A DNA stretch of 64,000 bases, taken from NCBI RefSeq assembly GCF_024763615.1, contig NC_077224.1:61080712-61144711 (forward strand), in the 5' to 3' direction. Shown here one piece after another: positions 36,529-48,853 of the stretch. Position 1 is the stretch's first letter, and each line of letters starts with the position of its first letter. This DNA comes from Phlebotomus papatasi. Its lineage: Eukaryota; Arthropoda; Insecta; Diptera; Psychodidae. A program made the position numbers and the translations under genes. The notes under the pieces were generated by a model that was not told the origin of the DNA, did not search any database, and saw nothing but the letters and a program-made list of their open reading frames with translations.

Positions 36529-37770
36529 TTCAAAGACTGGAAAATTTTAAGGCTTTGGAAAACTGTTAAAAAAAAAAAACAAAAATGAAAAACAGCCACG
36601 ACATTCTTAGTTTGTCAATAATATTAATCATATTAATGAAAAAAGATATCATAGTTTAAATTTTCAGAACTGAAAAAGAGGTTAAATTGAAAGAGAAAGT
36701 AGGGTTAAAAATTACATAACCTTTAATTATGTTGTCTTTTAATGTTCATTTAGGAATCAAATTTTCATTTAAATTTATGACATTAATAAATTAAAATAAG
36801 CGCAATTTTATGATTAGTTTTTCTTCTGTAACTTCGTTAAAACCCAGAACCTTGCCTAAAACATTCGCAGATTATAAATCCGATACGTTTTAGGGGTTTT
36901 AGGACAAAAATATAAAAAGAATAACTTGATTTGTATTTTAATTAAATCGTTCTATTTGGCTCTAAAATCAGCTAAATTTGATAAAATGTTATGCTTTATA
37001 TTTGGAAAAGTTTCGAAGTTTATTCCACTCAAAGTTTAAATACTAATTTTAGGATATGTTCAATAGGCCCTCACATTTTGCTAAACTTCTTTTCTAAATC
37101 AGAAAATAATGTTCAATATCTGGAGTTTCTGTTAGTGTTATCTACTTTGGAATACCAAGAAAATATCAGTTTAAAAAGTTCTCTGAAGAATAACAGATTA
37201 CGTTTATCATAACCTAAAAAAAATGCAGGTTAACAAAACCTCACCGACCTCTCACTCGTTTTTTGACCATTTGAAAAATAAAAAAAAATAATAAATTTTC
37301 ACCCTTCAGTTTTGTGAATAATTCTTGATTTAACTTACCTAAAATTTAAGGTTAGGTTTAACATAACCTCACAGCACGGAAAAAGAAAAGAAATCCAGCA
37401 TGAATAGAGAACGCTAATTCATAATGAAAGGAATGAAGTCAATTTACTTTCTAAAAATAAAACACCAAAAATTGTTTGACCTGCTCTTCTCACGAGGCAC
37501 CGTGGCGAGATGGAGCAATAATTATATTTTTAATTCAATTAATCCATAGAGTGACAATAGCATGATAAATCGATAACTAGCAATTGATATCAATGCATTG
37601 CTACATTATTTGCCTTGCGAATTCATCAACAGAGAACCCTCCTTACAGTCTAATTTACAATCTTTTTTTTTTAATTTTTTTTTTTGGGAGTAGTAAGTGT
37701 AAAAAAGTCGCTTTTCGTAGGTGGCTGGAATAGCTCTCTCTCTCTCTCATTCTATCAAATGTTGTACCTC
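36529..37770. other. AT-rich intergenic DNA downstream of Hip
   Basis: No gene was recognised. Poly-A/T runs and a (TC)n run at about 37735-37749 lie just downstream of the Hip stop codon and probably include its 3' UTR. Confidence 0.5.
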
Positions 37771-40700
37771 CTAATCCAATCCATCATCATTGAGGTCTGT
37801 CTTAGGTGGTGGCTTTGTACTTTCGCCACTAGGAGCACTTCCGGCACCTCCAGCACCTGGAAAACCACCCGGGAAGCCGCCACCCATGAAGCCCGGCATA
37901 CCACCGGCTGCACCTTGGGTTGCGCCCAGCTTTTCCAACAACGCGAGAATCTTAGGATTGTTCTGATACTTGACGATATTTGCTGGATTGGCCATAATGT
38001 CCTGCAGAGCAGCTGCCACTTCGGGATCTTTAAATGCCGAAAAGATGTCGCTCTCGTTGAAGGAGAAGCCACCAGCACCGCCACCGGGATACCCATCACC
38101 TCCCATGTCATCATTGCGGTTCTTGTTCTCCTCAGCAGCTCGCCTATTGGCCTCCTGGGCCCGTCGTACGCGCTCCTGGCGAGCCCTTACCTAGAGAAAA
38201 TTTTGCATGGTACAGGAAAATCACCACTGAGAAACCCAGGTAAGCTTTTGGTCTAAAATCCTTTACGGTCAACCTCAAAACGTTTCCAAAATCGAAATAA
38301 CGGCAAATTCGTCTGCAATCCAGAAGGGGAATTCTGTAACGCTCTATGACAATGTCATATGGCAAATTGGGTTCGAATCTTAGAGCTTTTTCGAAAATGC
38401 GATTCTGTAGCCATGACATTGCCATTTCAGCTCACGTGGCATTGTCAGAAGTCACATATTTGAGATTTCTGGCAATTCATATGACAATGAATTTTGTTAA
38501 ACAAATCAACCAAGACGTACTGTATTTTCATGAAATCATCAAGTAAAGCGATTTCATTAAAAATCAATGAATTGGGTTTCCGAACTCATATGATATGACA
38601 AAAAAAACTCGAATGGCATTGTCAGGTTTCGAACTCATGCGTGACAATGTCACGAAAATTTAGGATCCCAGTAGGGGAATTCTGTAATTTTCGTGGCATT
38701 GTCACGCGTGAGTTCGAAACCTGACAATGCCATTCGAGCTTTTTTTGTCATATCATATGAATTCGAAAATGCAATTAATTGAATTTTTAATGAAATTTCT
38801 TTACTTGATGATTTTGTGAAAAACCAGTGCATCTTGGTTGATTTGTTTAACAAAATTCATTGTCATTTGAATTACCAGAAATTTCAAATATGTGACTTCT
38901 GACAATGCCACGTGAGCTGAAATGGCAATGTCACGGCTACAGAATCGCATTTTCGAAAAAGCTCTCCTAAGATTCGAACCCAATTTGTCATATGGCATTG
39001 CCAGAGCATTACAGAATTCCCCTACAGATTTCGAAATCTTCCCCAGGCACCAAAAATACGTAGAATCCCCGGATTGTTAGGGTCTCGAGATAATTGGAAT
39101 CGCAGGATTTACGTAACGCCCGTAACGCAAAGATACATTTGCTAGGCTAGTTTTCCTCGATTAGGAATCTCTACATTAATCATCAAAATCGGTTAGCCAG
39201 AAATCGAGAAGAGGTCATATGATATGAAAAATGATTTTGCGACTATTTATTATTCAAAAACTTTATTCTAAATAAGCGGCAGACTTTTTTTGATACCCTT
39301 CATTTGTGTCCTAGATCATCCAATTCGGTTATATGAAATGGAAGATAGAGCGTTTTGAATATCGCGCGTTCTGACCCCAAGTTTTTGTTTGTTCTACTGA
39401 AACCAATTACACAAGAAATCTAAACTTACTTGCTTTTTGTAAGTTTTTTACCCAGGCTAATAGTGAGTAATTTATAATGGTACCGGTCAAAATCCTAGTT
39501 GTAATAACCCCGAATGGGTCAAAATCCTGAAAAGCCAAAATCCCGAACGCCAAAAACCCGAAAACCAAAATCCCGGACAGCAAAATCCCTGTTTTGACAA
39601 ATTATTCCGAACATTATCCTTCGTACAATTTCGTTCCTTTCAGGATTTGGACCATTCAGGATTTCGGCTTTCGAGACTTTCCACTTTTCGGGATTTTGTT
39701 GTTCGAGAGATTGGATTACGCGATTTTTGCGTTAGGGATTTCGACTTTTCGGATTTTGGTGTTCGGGATTTTGACTTTCGAGGCACTGACGTTTTCGGCA
39801 TTCTGACTTTGGGCATTTTAGCGTTCTGGATTTTGGTTTTCGGGATTTTGGCCCTTTCGGGATTTTGGCCTTCAAGAGTATGGCTTTCTCGATTTTGACG
39901 TTCGAGAATTTGGCTTTCAGGATTTTAGCGTTCGGGATTTTACCATTTCGAAATTTTGACTTTCGGTACTTTGACTTTTTCGGGATTTCGACATTGGGAA
40001 TTTGGCAATTTCGGGATTTTGACTTCCCGGACACTGACCCTTTTGGCATTTTGGCTTTCGGGATTTTAGCGTTCTGGATTTTGGCTTTCTGGATTTTGGC
40101 TTTCGAGAATTTGGCTTTCGGAATTTTGGCGTTCGGGATTTTACCCTTTCGAGATTTTGACTTTCGGTACTTTGACTTTTACGGAATTTCGACATTCGAG
40201 ATTTTGGTGATCGGGTTTTTCAGTTTCGGGACACTGACCCTTTCGGTATTTTGGCTTTCGGGATTTTGGCGTTCAAGAGTTTGGCTTTCTCGATTTTGGC
40301 GTTCAAGAGTTTGGATTTCTAAATTTTGGCATTCGAGAATTTGGCTTTCGGGATTTTGGCGTTCGGGATTTTACCTTTTCGAGATTTTGACTTTCGGTAC
40401 TTTGACTTTTTCGGGATTTCGACATTCGGGATATTTGTGTTCGGGATTTTGGCAATATCGGGATTTTGACTTTCGGGACATTGACTCTTTTGGGATTTTG
40501 GCTTAGAAGATTTTAGCGTTCTTGATTTTGGCTTTCGGTATTTTGGTCTTTTCAGGATTTTGGCTTTTAGGATTCTAGTGTTCGGGATTTCGCCCCTTAG
40601 GGATTTCGACTTTCGGGACACTGACTCTTTTGGCATTTTGACTTTGGGGATTTTGGCCTTTTAAGGATTTTGGTGTTCAGGAGTTTGGCTTTCTGGATTT

Positions 40701-42985
40701 TGGCGTTCGAGAATTTGGCTTTCGGAATTTTGGCGTTCAGGATTTTGCCCTTTCGAGATTTTAACTTTCGGTACTTTGATTTTTTCGGGATTTGGGAAAT
40801 TTCGGAATTTTGACTTTTGGGACATTGCCTCTTTTGGCATTTTGGCTTTGGGGATTTTGGCCTTTTAAGTATTTTGTTGTTCAGGAATTTGGCTTTCTGA
40901 ATTTTGGCGTTCGAGAATTTGGCTTTCAAGCCTTTAGCGTTCGGGATTTTGATCCTTTCGAGATTTTAACGTTCTGGATTTTGGCGTTCGAGAATTAGGC
41001 TTTCGGGATTTTGGTCCTTTCGAGATTTTGGAGTTCGGGAGTTTGGCTTTCTGGATTTTGGTGATCAAGAGTTTCGCTTTCGGGCTTTTAGTGTTCGTGA
41101 TATTAGCCGTTGAGTGACTTTGACTTTCAGGACACTGCACTGACCCTTTCGGCATTTTAGCTTTGGGTATTTTGGCCTTTTAAGATTCTGGATATTGGTG
41201 TTCGAGAATTCGGCTTTCGGGATTTTGGAGTTCAAGAGTTTGGCTTTTAGGATTTTAGGCACATTGGCTTTGGGGATTTCGGCGTTCTGATTTTGACTTT
41301 TCGTATTTTTCCCTTTCGGGATTTTGGCATTCTGGATGTTGGCGATCGATAATTTGGATTTCAAAATTTTGATGTTCAAGATTCTGGCCCTTGAGGGATT
41401 TTGACTTTCGGGACATTGACATTGAATAACGAAGGACCGACAGACTTGGACTGGACGCCAGAGAGAGTGGACGCAAAATAAAAGTTCATAAAAGCTATTC
41501 TGAGTGTTTAATTTCGAAAATGGTGGAGTCTACAGTTTTCGGGTTTTTTTGTTCACGATTTTGGAGTTCATGATTTTGGCTTTTAAGATTTTACCGTTCG
41601 GGATTTTGACTTTGGCTTTCTCGAGATTTTGGCCCTTTCCGGATTTTGGCTTTGGGGGTTTTGGTGTTCAGAATTTTGACTTTCGGGATTCTGACTTTGA
41701 GGATTTTGGCCTTTTCTGAATTTTGGTGTTGATAATTTTGCCCGTTCGCGGTTTTGACTTTCGAAAGTGACTCACTAGGATTTAATTTCGGAAATAAATT
41801 CACGAGTATTAGGAAGTCCTCTACTTCTTGAAACTCCTTGAAACTCAACTCCTTCTCAAATGTACTCTGAAGGCTACTTTTTTTCGAAAAAAAAACTTTT
41901 CAGCGAATTTTTCAAGGTCAGTAAAACAAATCCTAATAGAAAGTATATTTCTCAACCGATTTCAATTAAACTGGATTTGTTAGAAAGGTCTTTGAATCCC
42001 GATAAGTTTTGAATCGGTTGACAATCGGAAAAGGAATTCTTAACAGAAATAAATTCCTCTGGATAATTGAACGGTAATTTATGAATCTGTTCAAATCGGT
42101 TATGAATCGGAAAACATAAGGAACATAAGGGATGTTGAAATGGAAGTAAGTGAATTTTACTTACCTCTTTTTCTGCCTTCCTGCGCTCTTGCTTAATCCG
42201 GTGTTGTTCCAGTTTCTTGGCATTGGGTGTCACCTCACGCAGCCACTCGTCGGCCTCTTCGTCATAATCAATTTTGCAGGCCTGTCGGAGATCCATGGCT
42301 GCATCCTCCCAATTGCCCAGCAGCCTATTAGCTCTGCCGCGGAATTTGTAAGCAGCAGCCGAGTCACAGTTTAGCTGAAGCGCCCTGTTGCAATCACGGA
42401 TGCATGCATTGGGCTTCACGAGCTTAAGAAAGGCCTGGCCACGCTTGGCATAGAACAGAGCATTGCCGGGATTGAGGAGAATGGCCTGGGTGTAGAGATC
42501 AATTGCTTCATCGTACTTCTGCTCACTGTACGCTGCAGCAGCCTGAGATCTACATTCACTGGCCTTCTCGAAATCATCATCTGTGGGCTCCTTTCCAGCA
42601 TCTCCCATTTCTTGCGGTTCATCCGTATCAGGCTCTACACAACCCTCCCTATCGATCTCCACATCAGACTCTGGTTCACTCTCTTCCTCTTGAACTGGAG
42701 GACTCTCAGGAGCTGGCGTTGGCTTTGTCTGAGTAGGTTCTGGCTTTGGAGCTTCAGCCTCAGTGGGAAAACTACTGACAAATCCAATGATTATTGACAA
42801 AACACTGGAGAAAATCATTTGACTCACCCTGTGGGCATTCCTTCCGGGACTTTTCCACCTAATTGCTCAATAAACTCCTTGAAGAAGCTCAACTGAGGCA
42901 TATTTATGATTTCTGGCTTCTGAGAGCAGAAGCCAATAAACATCTTTAGCTTCTTGATCTCTTCCGGACCAATTGGGCAAGCCAT
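37771..42985 (-). CDS. HIP: Hsc70-interacting protein (Hip/ST13)
   Basis: This is a cytosolic co-chaperone that binds the Hsc70 ATPase domain through TPRs and stabilises the ADP state. Three exons, 42985-42828, 42774-42165 and 38190-37771, give 1188 nt, or 395 aa. The introns are 53 bp and 3,974 bp. The N-terminus MACPIGPEEIKKLKMFIGFC is the dimerisation region. An acidic and proline-rich linker follows, then TPRs at about residues 129-240 (AAAYSEQKYDEAIDLYTQAI, FYAKRGQAFLKL, AAAYKFRGRANRLLGNWEDA). Next come a highly charged helix (QERRKAEKEVRARQERVRRA), a Gly-rich stretch, and the C-terminal STI1/DP module (FKDPEVAAALQDIMANPANI) with a GGMPG/GGGFPGG tail ending DLNDDGLD. Order and length match the family. 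Intron 2 carries an inverted element pair and a long satellite-like array. Confidence 0.96.
38326..38669 (+). mobile_element. TIR element, inverted pair, copy A
   Basis: Begins GGGGAATTCTGTAACGC and ends gtgacaatgtcacgaaaattt-aggatccc, a diverged version of the same terminus. Its sequence is the reverse complement of copy B at 38674-39022, with many substitutions. It lies in Hip intron 2. Confidence 0.75.
38674..39022 (-). mobile_element. TIR element, inverted pair, copy B
   Basis: Flanked by TA (38672-38673 and 39023-39024) with ends GGGGAATTCTGTAATTTTCG and GAGCATTACAGAATTCCCC. It abuts copy A with only a few bases between them, so the pair forms a palindrome of about 700 bp inside the Hip intron. 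Confidence 0.8.
39510..41770. repeat. Degenerate 15-bp-motif array with an orientation switch
   Basis: Variants of TTCGGGATTTTGGC / TTTCGAGATTTTGAC are repeated for about 2.2 kb. Because the motif is about 15 bp, all frames stay partly open and yield low-complexity peptides such as FRDFDFRDFGV on plus and KSRKPKSRTPK on minus; these are not genes. At 39510-39595 the motif is in the opposite orientation (aaatcccgaacgccaaaa), flipping near 39595-39640. A longer block (ttaccntttcgagattttgactttcggtactttgac) recurs at about 39935, 40138, 40370 and 40738, giving irregular higher-order structure. Confidence 0.85.
41771..42164 (-). other. Remainder of Hip intron 2
   Basis: Non-repetitive AT-rich intron sequence up to the donor GTAAGT next to 42165. 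Nothing else recognised. Confidence 0.5.
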
Positions 42986-43666
42986 AATTCCTGAAAAACA
43001 TGCCCAAAAGCATGAAAAAACAATCGCTCCCAGCAGTCACTCCACCAACACGCCACATGAAATTTTCATGCAATTTTCCCGGACACATAGAAAATTTAGG
43101 AAGATAAAAGTTACCTAATTATTTGCTGTGGAGCCTTGTTGAGGGAATAGTGGACAATTGAGTGACGATAGGAAGATTTTTCACTCGGAAAATTGAACAA
43201 AACTTTTCACCGGGCAGCTAAATCGAGAAATTTCTAAAATGTCGGCAACACCTTGCAGATGTTTTGTTTCTTTCCGTGACATTTTACGGCGAAATTTGCT
43301 CGACTTTAAGCGTAACAGCTAGTGTAATCAATCTAATGTAGTTAGTGTTTTAAAAATGTTTAATTTCTAAGGTTTTGCTTTTTGTAAAAGCTCTATTAGT
43401 GTATTTTAAGTCTATGAAAATCGTCGGTTCCGAAGAAGACTATTATAAGTCTACTTACTGTAGTATAAAAAGATGGTATCATTGGATGCAGAAACCTTAG
43501 ATCTACATCCCCACAAAATTTTATGTTGATTAATTTCTTCCTTCAAAAGTTACTAAAAAAACTAAAAATAGTTCGGAGCATTTTTCGAACCTATTCCAAA
43601 CAATATTATTGTAAAATGAGTAACAATTGTATTTACCGGAAAATATTTAATCATTAATTATGGTAA
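42986..43666. other. Hip 5' flank and intergenic DNA
   Basis: The stretch 42986-43300 is higher complexity than the surroundings and probably contains the 5' UTR and promoter of Hip. No TATA box was confidently identified, and no other gene was found. Confidence 0.4.
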
Positions 43667-43940
43667 AATTCATTCATTCATTCATTCATTCATTTTCAAC
43701 CGCTTATCCCTATTGGGGTCGCGGGCCCATGACATCCAAATTAGTAGCCCACGCTTGTCGATCCTCCGCCACTTCAGGAAGATGTTCGGGTTCGATCCCG
43801 AGGCGTTCCAAGGCAAGATTCTGAATTTGATTCAGCCACCTTGTCCTAGGTCTGCCTCGAGGCCGAGGTCTCCTCACAATGGCTTGCATAGCTTTTCTGG
43901 GGAATCTTATTATGGTAAAATAGTTCACAATACTCTATAA
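43667..43940 (-). mobile_element. 3' end of a non-LTR retrotransposon
   Basis: The minus strand encodes IVRRPRPRGRPRTRWLNQIQ followed by AEDRQAWATNL, the terminal motif seen after the reverse-transcriptase domain of many LINE ORF2 proteins. It is followed by gggataagcggttgaaa and a (ATGA)n tail (plus-strand TTCA repeats, 43672-43694). Only the last 70 or so codons remain, a typical 5' truncation. Confidence 0.8.
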
Positions 43941-44083
43941 AATCTGAAAAAAAAAATCAATTGAAAAATTTTAGGCATTGTATGTAACTCCTTTTATAAT
44001 AGGAAAAATCAGGAAAATTTGCGATTTACAATAATTCTGCGCGGAAATTTTGATAAATTTCGTATTGCAAAACGACTTACGGC

Positions 44084-44468
44084 GTTATCACACTTGCACA
44101 TTAAAATTTTAATGTGATTCACATTAATTGTCGCTTGTGAGCGTTCAAATGTGTTATTTGTGTCTTTGAGTCACTTAATATTTGAGGTTTTTCTATTTAT
44201 TGATAAAGAAGTGGACTTGGCCTGCAAAAATAAGTTTAAATTTACCTAAAGCATAAATATTTTTCACATTAAAAAATTAAAGAGAAAATCGCATTAATGC
44301 TATAAATCAATTTATATCAAATTTTGCGGGCCAAGTCTACCTTTTTATCAACAAATAGATCAAATTTTGAATATAAAATGATTCAAACACACAAATTACA
44401 CATTTGGACTCTCATCAGCGACAATTAATGTGAATCATATTAAAATTTTAATGTGCAAGTGTGATAAC
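44084..44468. mobile_element. 385-bp TIR element
   Basis: Ends GTTATCACACTTGCACATTA and TAATGTGCAAGTGTGATAAC are inverted. The repeat extends inward for at least 50 bp (aatgtgattcacattaattgtcgct) and weaker pairing continues. Non-coding interior. Confidence 0.8.
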
Positions 44469-45465
44469 ACAGTTACAATACTATAACTTGGAGTTACATA
44501 GTAAAATCCAAGCGTTTGCATGACAATACTTTTGTAAGTTATAATTTCATGTAAACAAGAGGTTATAAATTTAACGCGAAGTCAATAGTCAATTTGCCAT
44601 TATCAAAATAGTCTCAGAAAGATTTAAAAAAAATTGAAGCAAATTTGTATGCAAAAAATAATTAAATTTGACCATGTAATAATTATAATTTCACAAAAAA
44701 TAGTAGATAACAATTTTACGTGTGAATTCAAAAAATTGGAAAAGAGCGCAATCAAAATGTAAAGATGTGATCTCATGTGATAGACAAATCAAATTTATAT
44801 ATGAGGTTTATAAATGAAATTTGTATCTTGAATTCAGTTCTCCTAATTCTTTAGTCGAATTCATTGACTACGAAAAAATTGGTGGCGGTCTGTTCATTAA
44901 AACTCACATGATGTCAAAATATGGGGAAAATACATTGAAAAATGTCTTTGATTTGCATGCTTTTAGTTTCATTTCTATTTTAATTATTCTTTGTAAAAAG
45001 TGTCGTGATTTTTTGAAAAATATACAGTCTTTATATATCTCTTAAGTAATTAAAATAAACGAAAGTGGTGCAAAGTTAATTTCAAGGGTGGAAAAAAGGG
45101 TGTTTAGTTTACATCCTCCCCAGAAAGTTTTACTTCTACCCCAGGTATTTTGTGAAAAGAGAGAAATGCACAGTGACACAAATTTTATTTTTATGGAAAA
45201 CTCAATTGTTTTCCAGCATCCGCATTACCTTCGATGTATTGCCTATACCCAAGGGTAAAACATGAGCTAAGAAAGATTTTCCAAAAAATCACGGTGTCCT
45301 TGGAAAATCACCTCAAATTCGCATTTATCGAAAATGTTTACATGTGCCCCAGTCTTCCCTATATTTATCCCTGCATACGGTAAGGTTTCTTATAGTACGG
45401 AAAAACTTCTCACTTTTTAGATATTTAGCGTAACGGTCGCGAGTACAAAAAAATCGCATATAAAC
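44469..45465. other. AT-rich intergenic DNA
   Basis: No gene was recognised. A lone terminus resembling the GGGGAGACTGGG family (tgccccagtcttccctata) lies at 45345-45363. Confidence 0.45.
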
Positions 45466-45469
45466 TTAA

Positions 45470-46689
45470 CCGTGTAAACAGACGGAATTTCCACGGGAAT
45501 TCCCACGAGCAAATGGTAAATTTGCTATACAAGCGCCCTCTGCAAAAGTGCACGAAACTGCCCGAATGTCTTGAAATATTTTAAATTTCAAATGGAAATT
45601 TTCCGTTGGAGGGTGAAATATTCAATTTTCTAAAATGGAAAAAAGCTATCTCGCTCGAGATAGCTTTTTGCTTCCGGAGAATTCCGAAAATTTAATTTGG
45701 AGTGTTTTTAAGCAAATAATATATGAAAAAACATGTAAAATCTCCTGTAGTGATCAAAACATTGATTTTAAAAGCAAATTTGAAATAGAATAAGAATACT
45801 ATAATAATTTTGAAAGGATTAGTGTTTCTGGATTAAATTAAATATTCATCAATAACATTTCAGAAGAGGTTTAAATGATTGGAAAGGCAGATTCAAAATT
45901 TATCTTTTTCAATAAATCCCATTATTAAAAAATGTAAAGAATATAATAATGTAGATAAGGAAATACAAAGAATAGTAAGAACTATCGAAGTTCACTGATG
46001 AAAATTATAGCCAGAAACCATATAAACTGCCTTTTCGGATATAAAATATTACTTCAATATTTTTTGTTGTTTACTTTTTTTGGAAATAAAATTTTAAAAT
46101 ATTTTACAGTCTTCTTGTTTTTTAAAACAATTTGCATTCAATTATTATACAATTAACTAATTTTTGTAAACATCTCTGTTCCGAATGAATTGACTGCTTG
46201 GTCACCCAGGGATATTTTATACATTTTCTTCCAACATTTTATAAAATTTTAAATTATCAGCACTACAATTAAACGAAAATTAATCAATAGGTCCTATCAG
46301 CAAAGATATCCAAAGCCTGTCGTTGATTTATCCACTTTAATTGGGGGTTTTTGACAAGATATTTACGCTATAACAACGTTTCTAATCATTTCTCGAGAAA
46401 TTTTAAAAGATTTTCCATGAAATGTATTAATAGATAATATTACTAATATCCTTGTGGTATAATAAAGCCACTTTAATAAAATAAAGTACGTAAAATATCT
46501 TCTAAATACACATTCCGTTATTTATATTCGGAAAAAACAAAATTTGAAATTCAAATCTTCGGAGCATTTTTGTGTTGCGCTTGAAGTCCACCAGAGGCGC
46601 ATAGAGCAAATGGTAAAAATTTGACAGTTCAATATGGGAATTTCCATCCGGAATTCCCATCCGGAATTACATCCGGTCTGTTTACACGG
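45470..46689 (+). mobile_element. TTAA-flanked element, inverted pair, copy 1
   Basis: TTAA at 45466-45469 and 46690-46693. Ends CCGTGTAAACAGACGGAATT and CCGGTCTGTTTACACGG are inverted repeats. The 1,220-bp interior has no recognisable transposase and includes the palindrome aaagctatctcgctcgagatagcttt near 45648. It is the reverse complement of copy 2 over nearly all its length, apart from a small deletion by the central end. The TTAA target points to a piggyBac-like non-autonomous element. Confidence 0.85.
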
Positions 46690-46693
46690 TTAA

Positions 46694-47942
46694 CCGTGTA
46701 AACAGACGGAATTCCCACGGGAATTCCCATGAGATTTTCCATTCCGGATGGGAATTCCGGATGGAAATTCCCATATTGAACTGTCAAATTTTTACCATCC
46801 GCTCTATGCGCCTCTGGTGGACTTCAAGCGCAACACAAAAATGCTCCGAAGATTTGAATTTCAAATTTTGTTTTTTCCGAATATAAATAACGGAATGTGT
46901 ATTTAGAAGATATTTTACGTACTTTATTTTATTAAAGTGGCTTTATTATACCACAAGGATATTAGTAATATTATCTATTAATACATTTCATGGAAAATCT
47001 TTTAAAATTTCTCGAGAAATGATTAGAAACGTTGTTATAGCGTAAATATCTTGTCAAAAACCCCCAATTAAAGTGGATAAATCAACGACAGGCTTTGGAT
47101 ATCTTTGCTGATAGGACCTATTGATTAATTTTCGTTTAATTGTAGTGCTGATAATTTAAAATTTTATAAAGTGTTGGAAGAAAATGTATAAAATATCCCT
47201 GGGTGACCAAGCAGTCAATTCATTCGGAACAGAGATGTTTACAAAAATTAGTTAATTGTATAATAATTGAATACAAATTGTTTTAAAAAACAAGAAGACT
47301 GTAAAATATTTTAAAATTTTATTTCCAAAAAAAGTAAACAATAAAAAATATTGAAGTAATATTTTATATCCGAAAAGGCAGTTTATATGGTTTCTGGCTA
47401 TAATTTTCATCAGTGAACTTCGATAGTTCTTACTATTCTTTGTATTTCCTTATCTACATTATTATATTCTTTACATTTTTTAATAATGGGATTTATTGAA
47501 AAAGATAAATTTTGAATCTGCCTTTCCAATCATTTAAACATCTTCTGAAATGTTATTGATGAATATATATTTAATTTAATCCAGAAACACTAATCCTTTC
47601 AAAATTATTATAGTATTATTATTCGATTTCAAATTTGCTTTTAAAATCAATGTTTTGATCACTACAGGAGATTTTACATGTTTTTTCATGTATTATTTGC
47701 TTAAAAACACTCCAAATTAAATTTTCGGAATTCTCCGGAAGCAAAAAGCTATCTCGAGCGAGATAGCTTTTTTCCATTTTAGAAAATTGAATATTTCACC
47801 CTCCAACGGAAAATTTCCATTTGAAATTCAAAATATTTCAAGACATTCGGGCAGTTTCGTGCACTTTTGCAGAGGGCGCTTGTATAGCAAATTTACCATT
47901 TGCTCGTGGGAATTCCCGTGGAAATTCCGTCTGTTTACACGG
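46694..47942 (-). mobile_element. TTAA-flanked element, inverted pair, copy 2
   Basis: Shares the central TTAA (46690-46693) with copy 1 and has TTAA at 47943-47946. Ends CCGTGTAAACAGACGGAATT and CCGTCTGTTTACACGG. Together the two copies form a near-perfect 2.47 kb palindrome. Differences from copy 1 are few, so the duplication or conversion is recent. Confidence 0.85.
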
Positions 47943-48349
47943 TTAAATTACCGAGTTCTGATTTTTTTCCAAATTACAGTATGTCGACTTATCACATGCA
48001 TCTTGTTAAAAATTCCGCGCTAGATTATGATAAGTCGAGATACATTACTACAGATTTTTCTGACTTTGTTAAATTTTCCAAAAAAACATTAATAAATAGG
48101 CATTTTTTTACATTTTTAACTAAAACTGCAATCGTGGAACATGTTTCATGCGAAAGCACTTACATTTTTCTACGATATATTGCAAAAAGTAGAGGTAAAC
48201 TAATTGCAGTAAAATTTTTATTGTATCTCAAACTTTAAACTTCTCTCCTGAAAAGTTGCATTTTAGACTTACAATTACAATAGTCTTCTTCGGAACCGAC
48301 GAAATTTGCAAAAATAATGTTTTTAAAATATCGGAAGTTTTTAAAGGTA

Positions 48350-48674
48350 CACACGGCTCTTCGTTATCCGGCACTTCGTTATCGGGTGACAGGGACAGCT
48401 GCCAAACACTGGCGGTTGATGTATTCAAAAATATTTTTACTAAACATGAAGTTTCTCCAGTGTGAATTAAAGTATTATTATCATTGTATCGAAGTTTTTA
48501 ATACATAATTGTCATAAAAAATGAAACATAAGCACACCATGAAGAAAATTCTCTTGTTCTTTGACAGACAGAAAATAAATTCACACTGCACAAAATATAA
48601 AAACAGTTGAATATTCAAAAAACCTAAATGTGATTTTTTGTCCCCCAGTCAGCCGGATAACGAAGAGCTGTGTG
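48350..48674. mobile_element. TA-flanked MITE upstream of TAF13
   Basis: TA at 48348-48349 and 48675-48676. Ends CACACGGCTCTTCGTTATCC and GGATAACGAAGAGCTGTGTG are inverted. The 325-bp size and TA target suggest a Tc1/mariner or pogo-type non-autonomous element. It lies about 180 bp from the TAF13 start codon. Confidence 0.85.
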
Positions 48675-48853
48675 TAAATGCAGAAAGTCCAGATTTTGGT
48701 TTTCATATGAATCACAGAGAGTAAAAAATGTTCAGGATTACTCAAAAATCTCAAGTGTCACTGAAAGTTTTTCAGTTGTTTTCCGGAGAGAGTCTCCTTT
48801 TGATCTTATATTACTCTATCAATTCGATCCTCTTTGAAATCCTCACATGATAT

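Noticed and set aside
39865..40506. 213-codon open frame rich in Phe, Asp, Leu and Ala
   Set aside because: It is an in-frame reading of the 15-bp tandem motif. The opposite strand is equally open with Lys/Ser/Pro-rich peptides, so openness reflects the repeat rather than coding.
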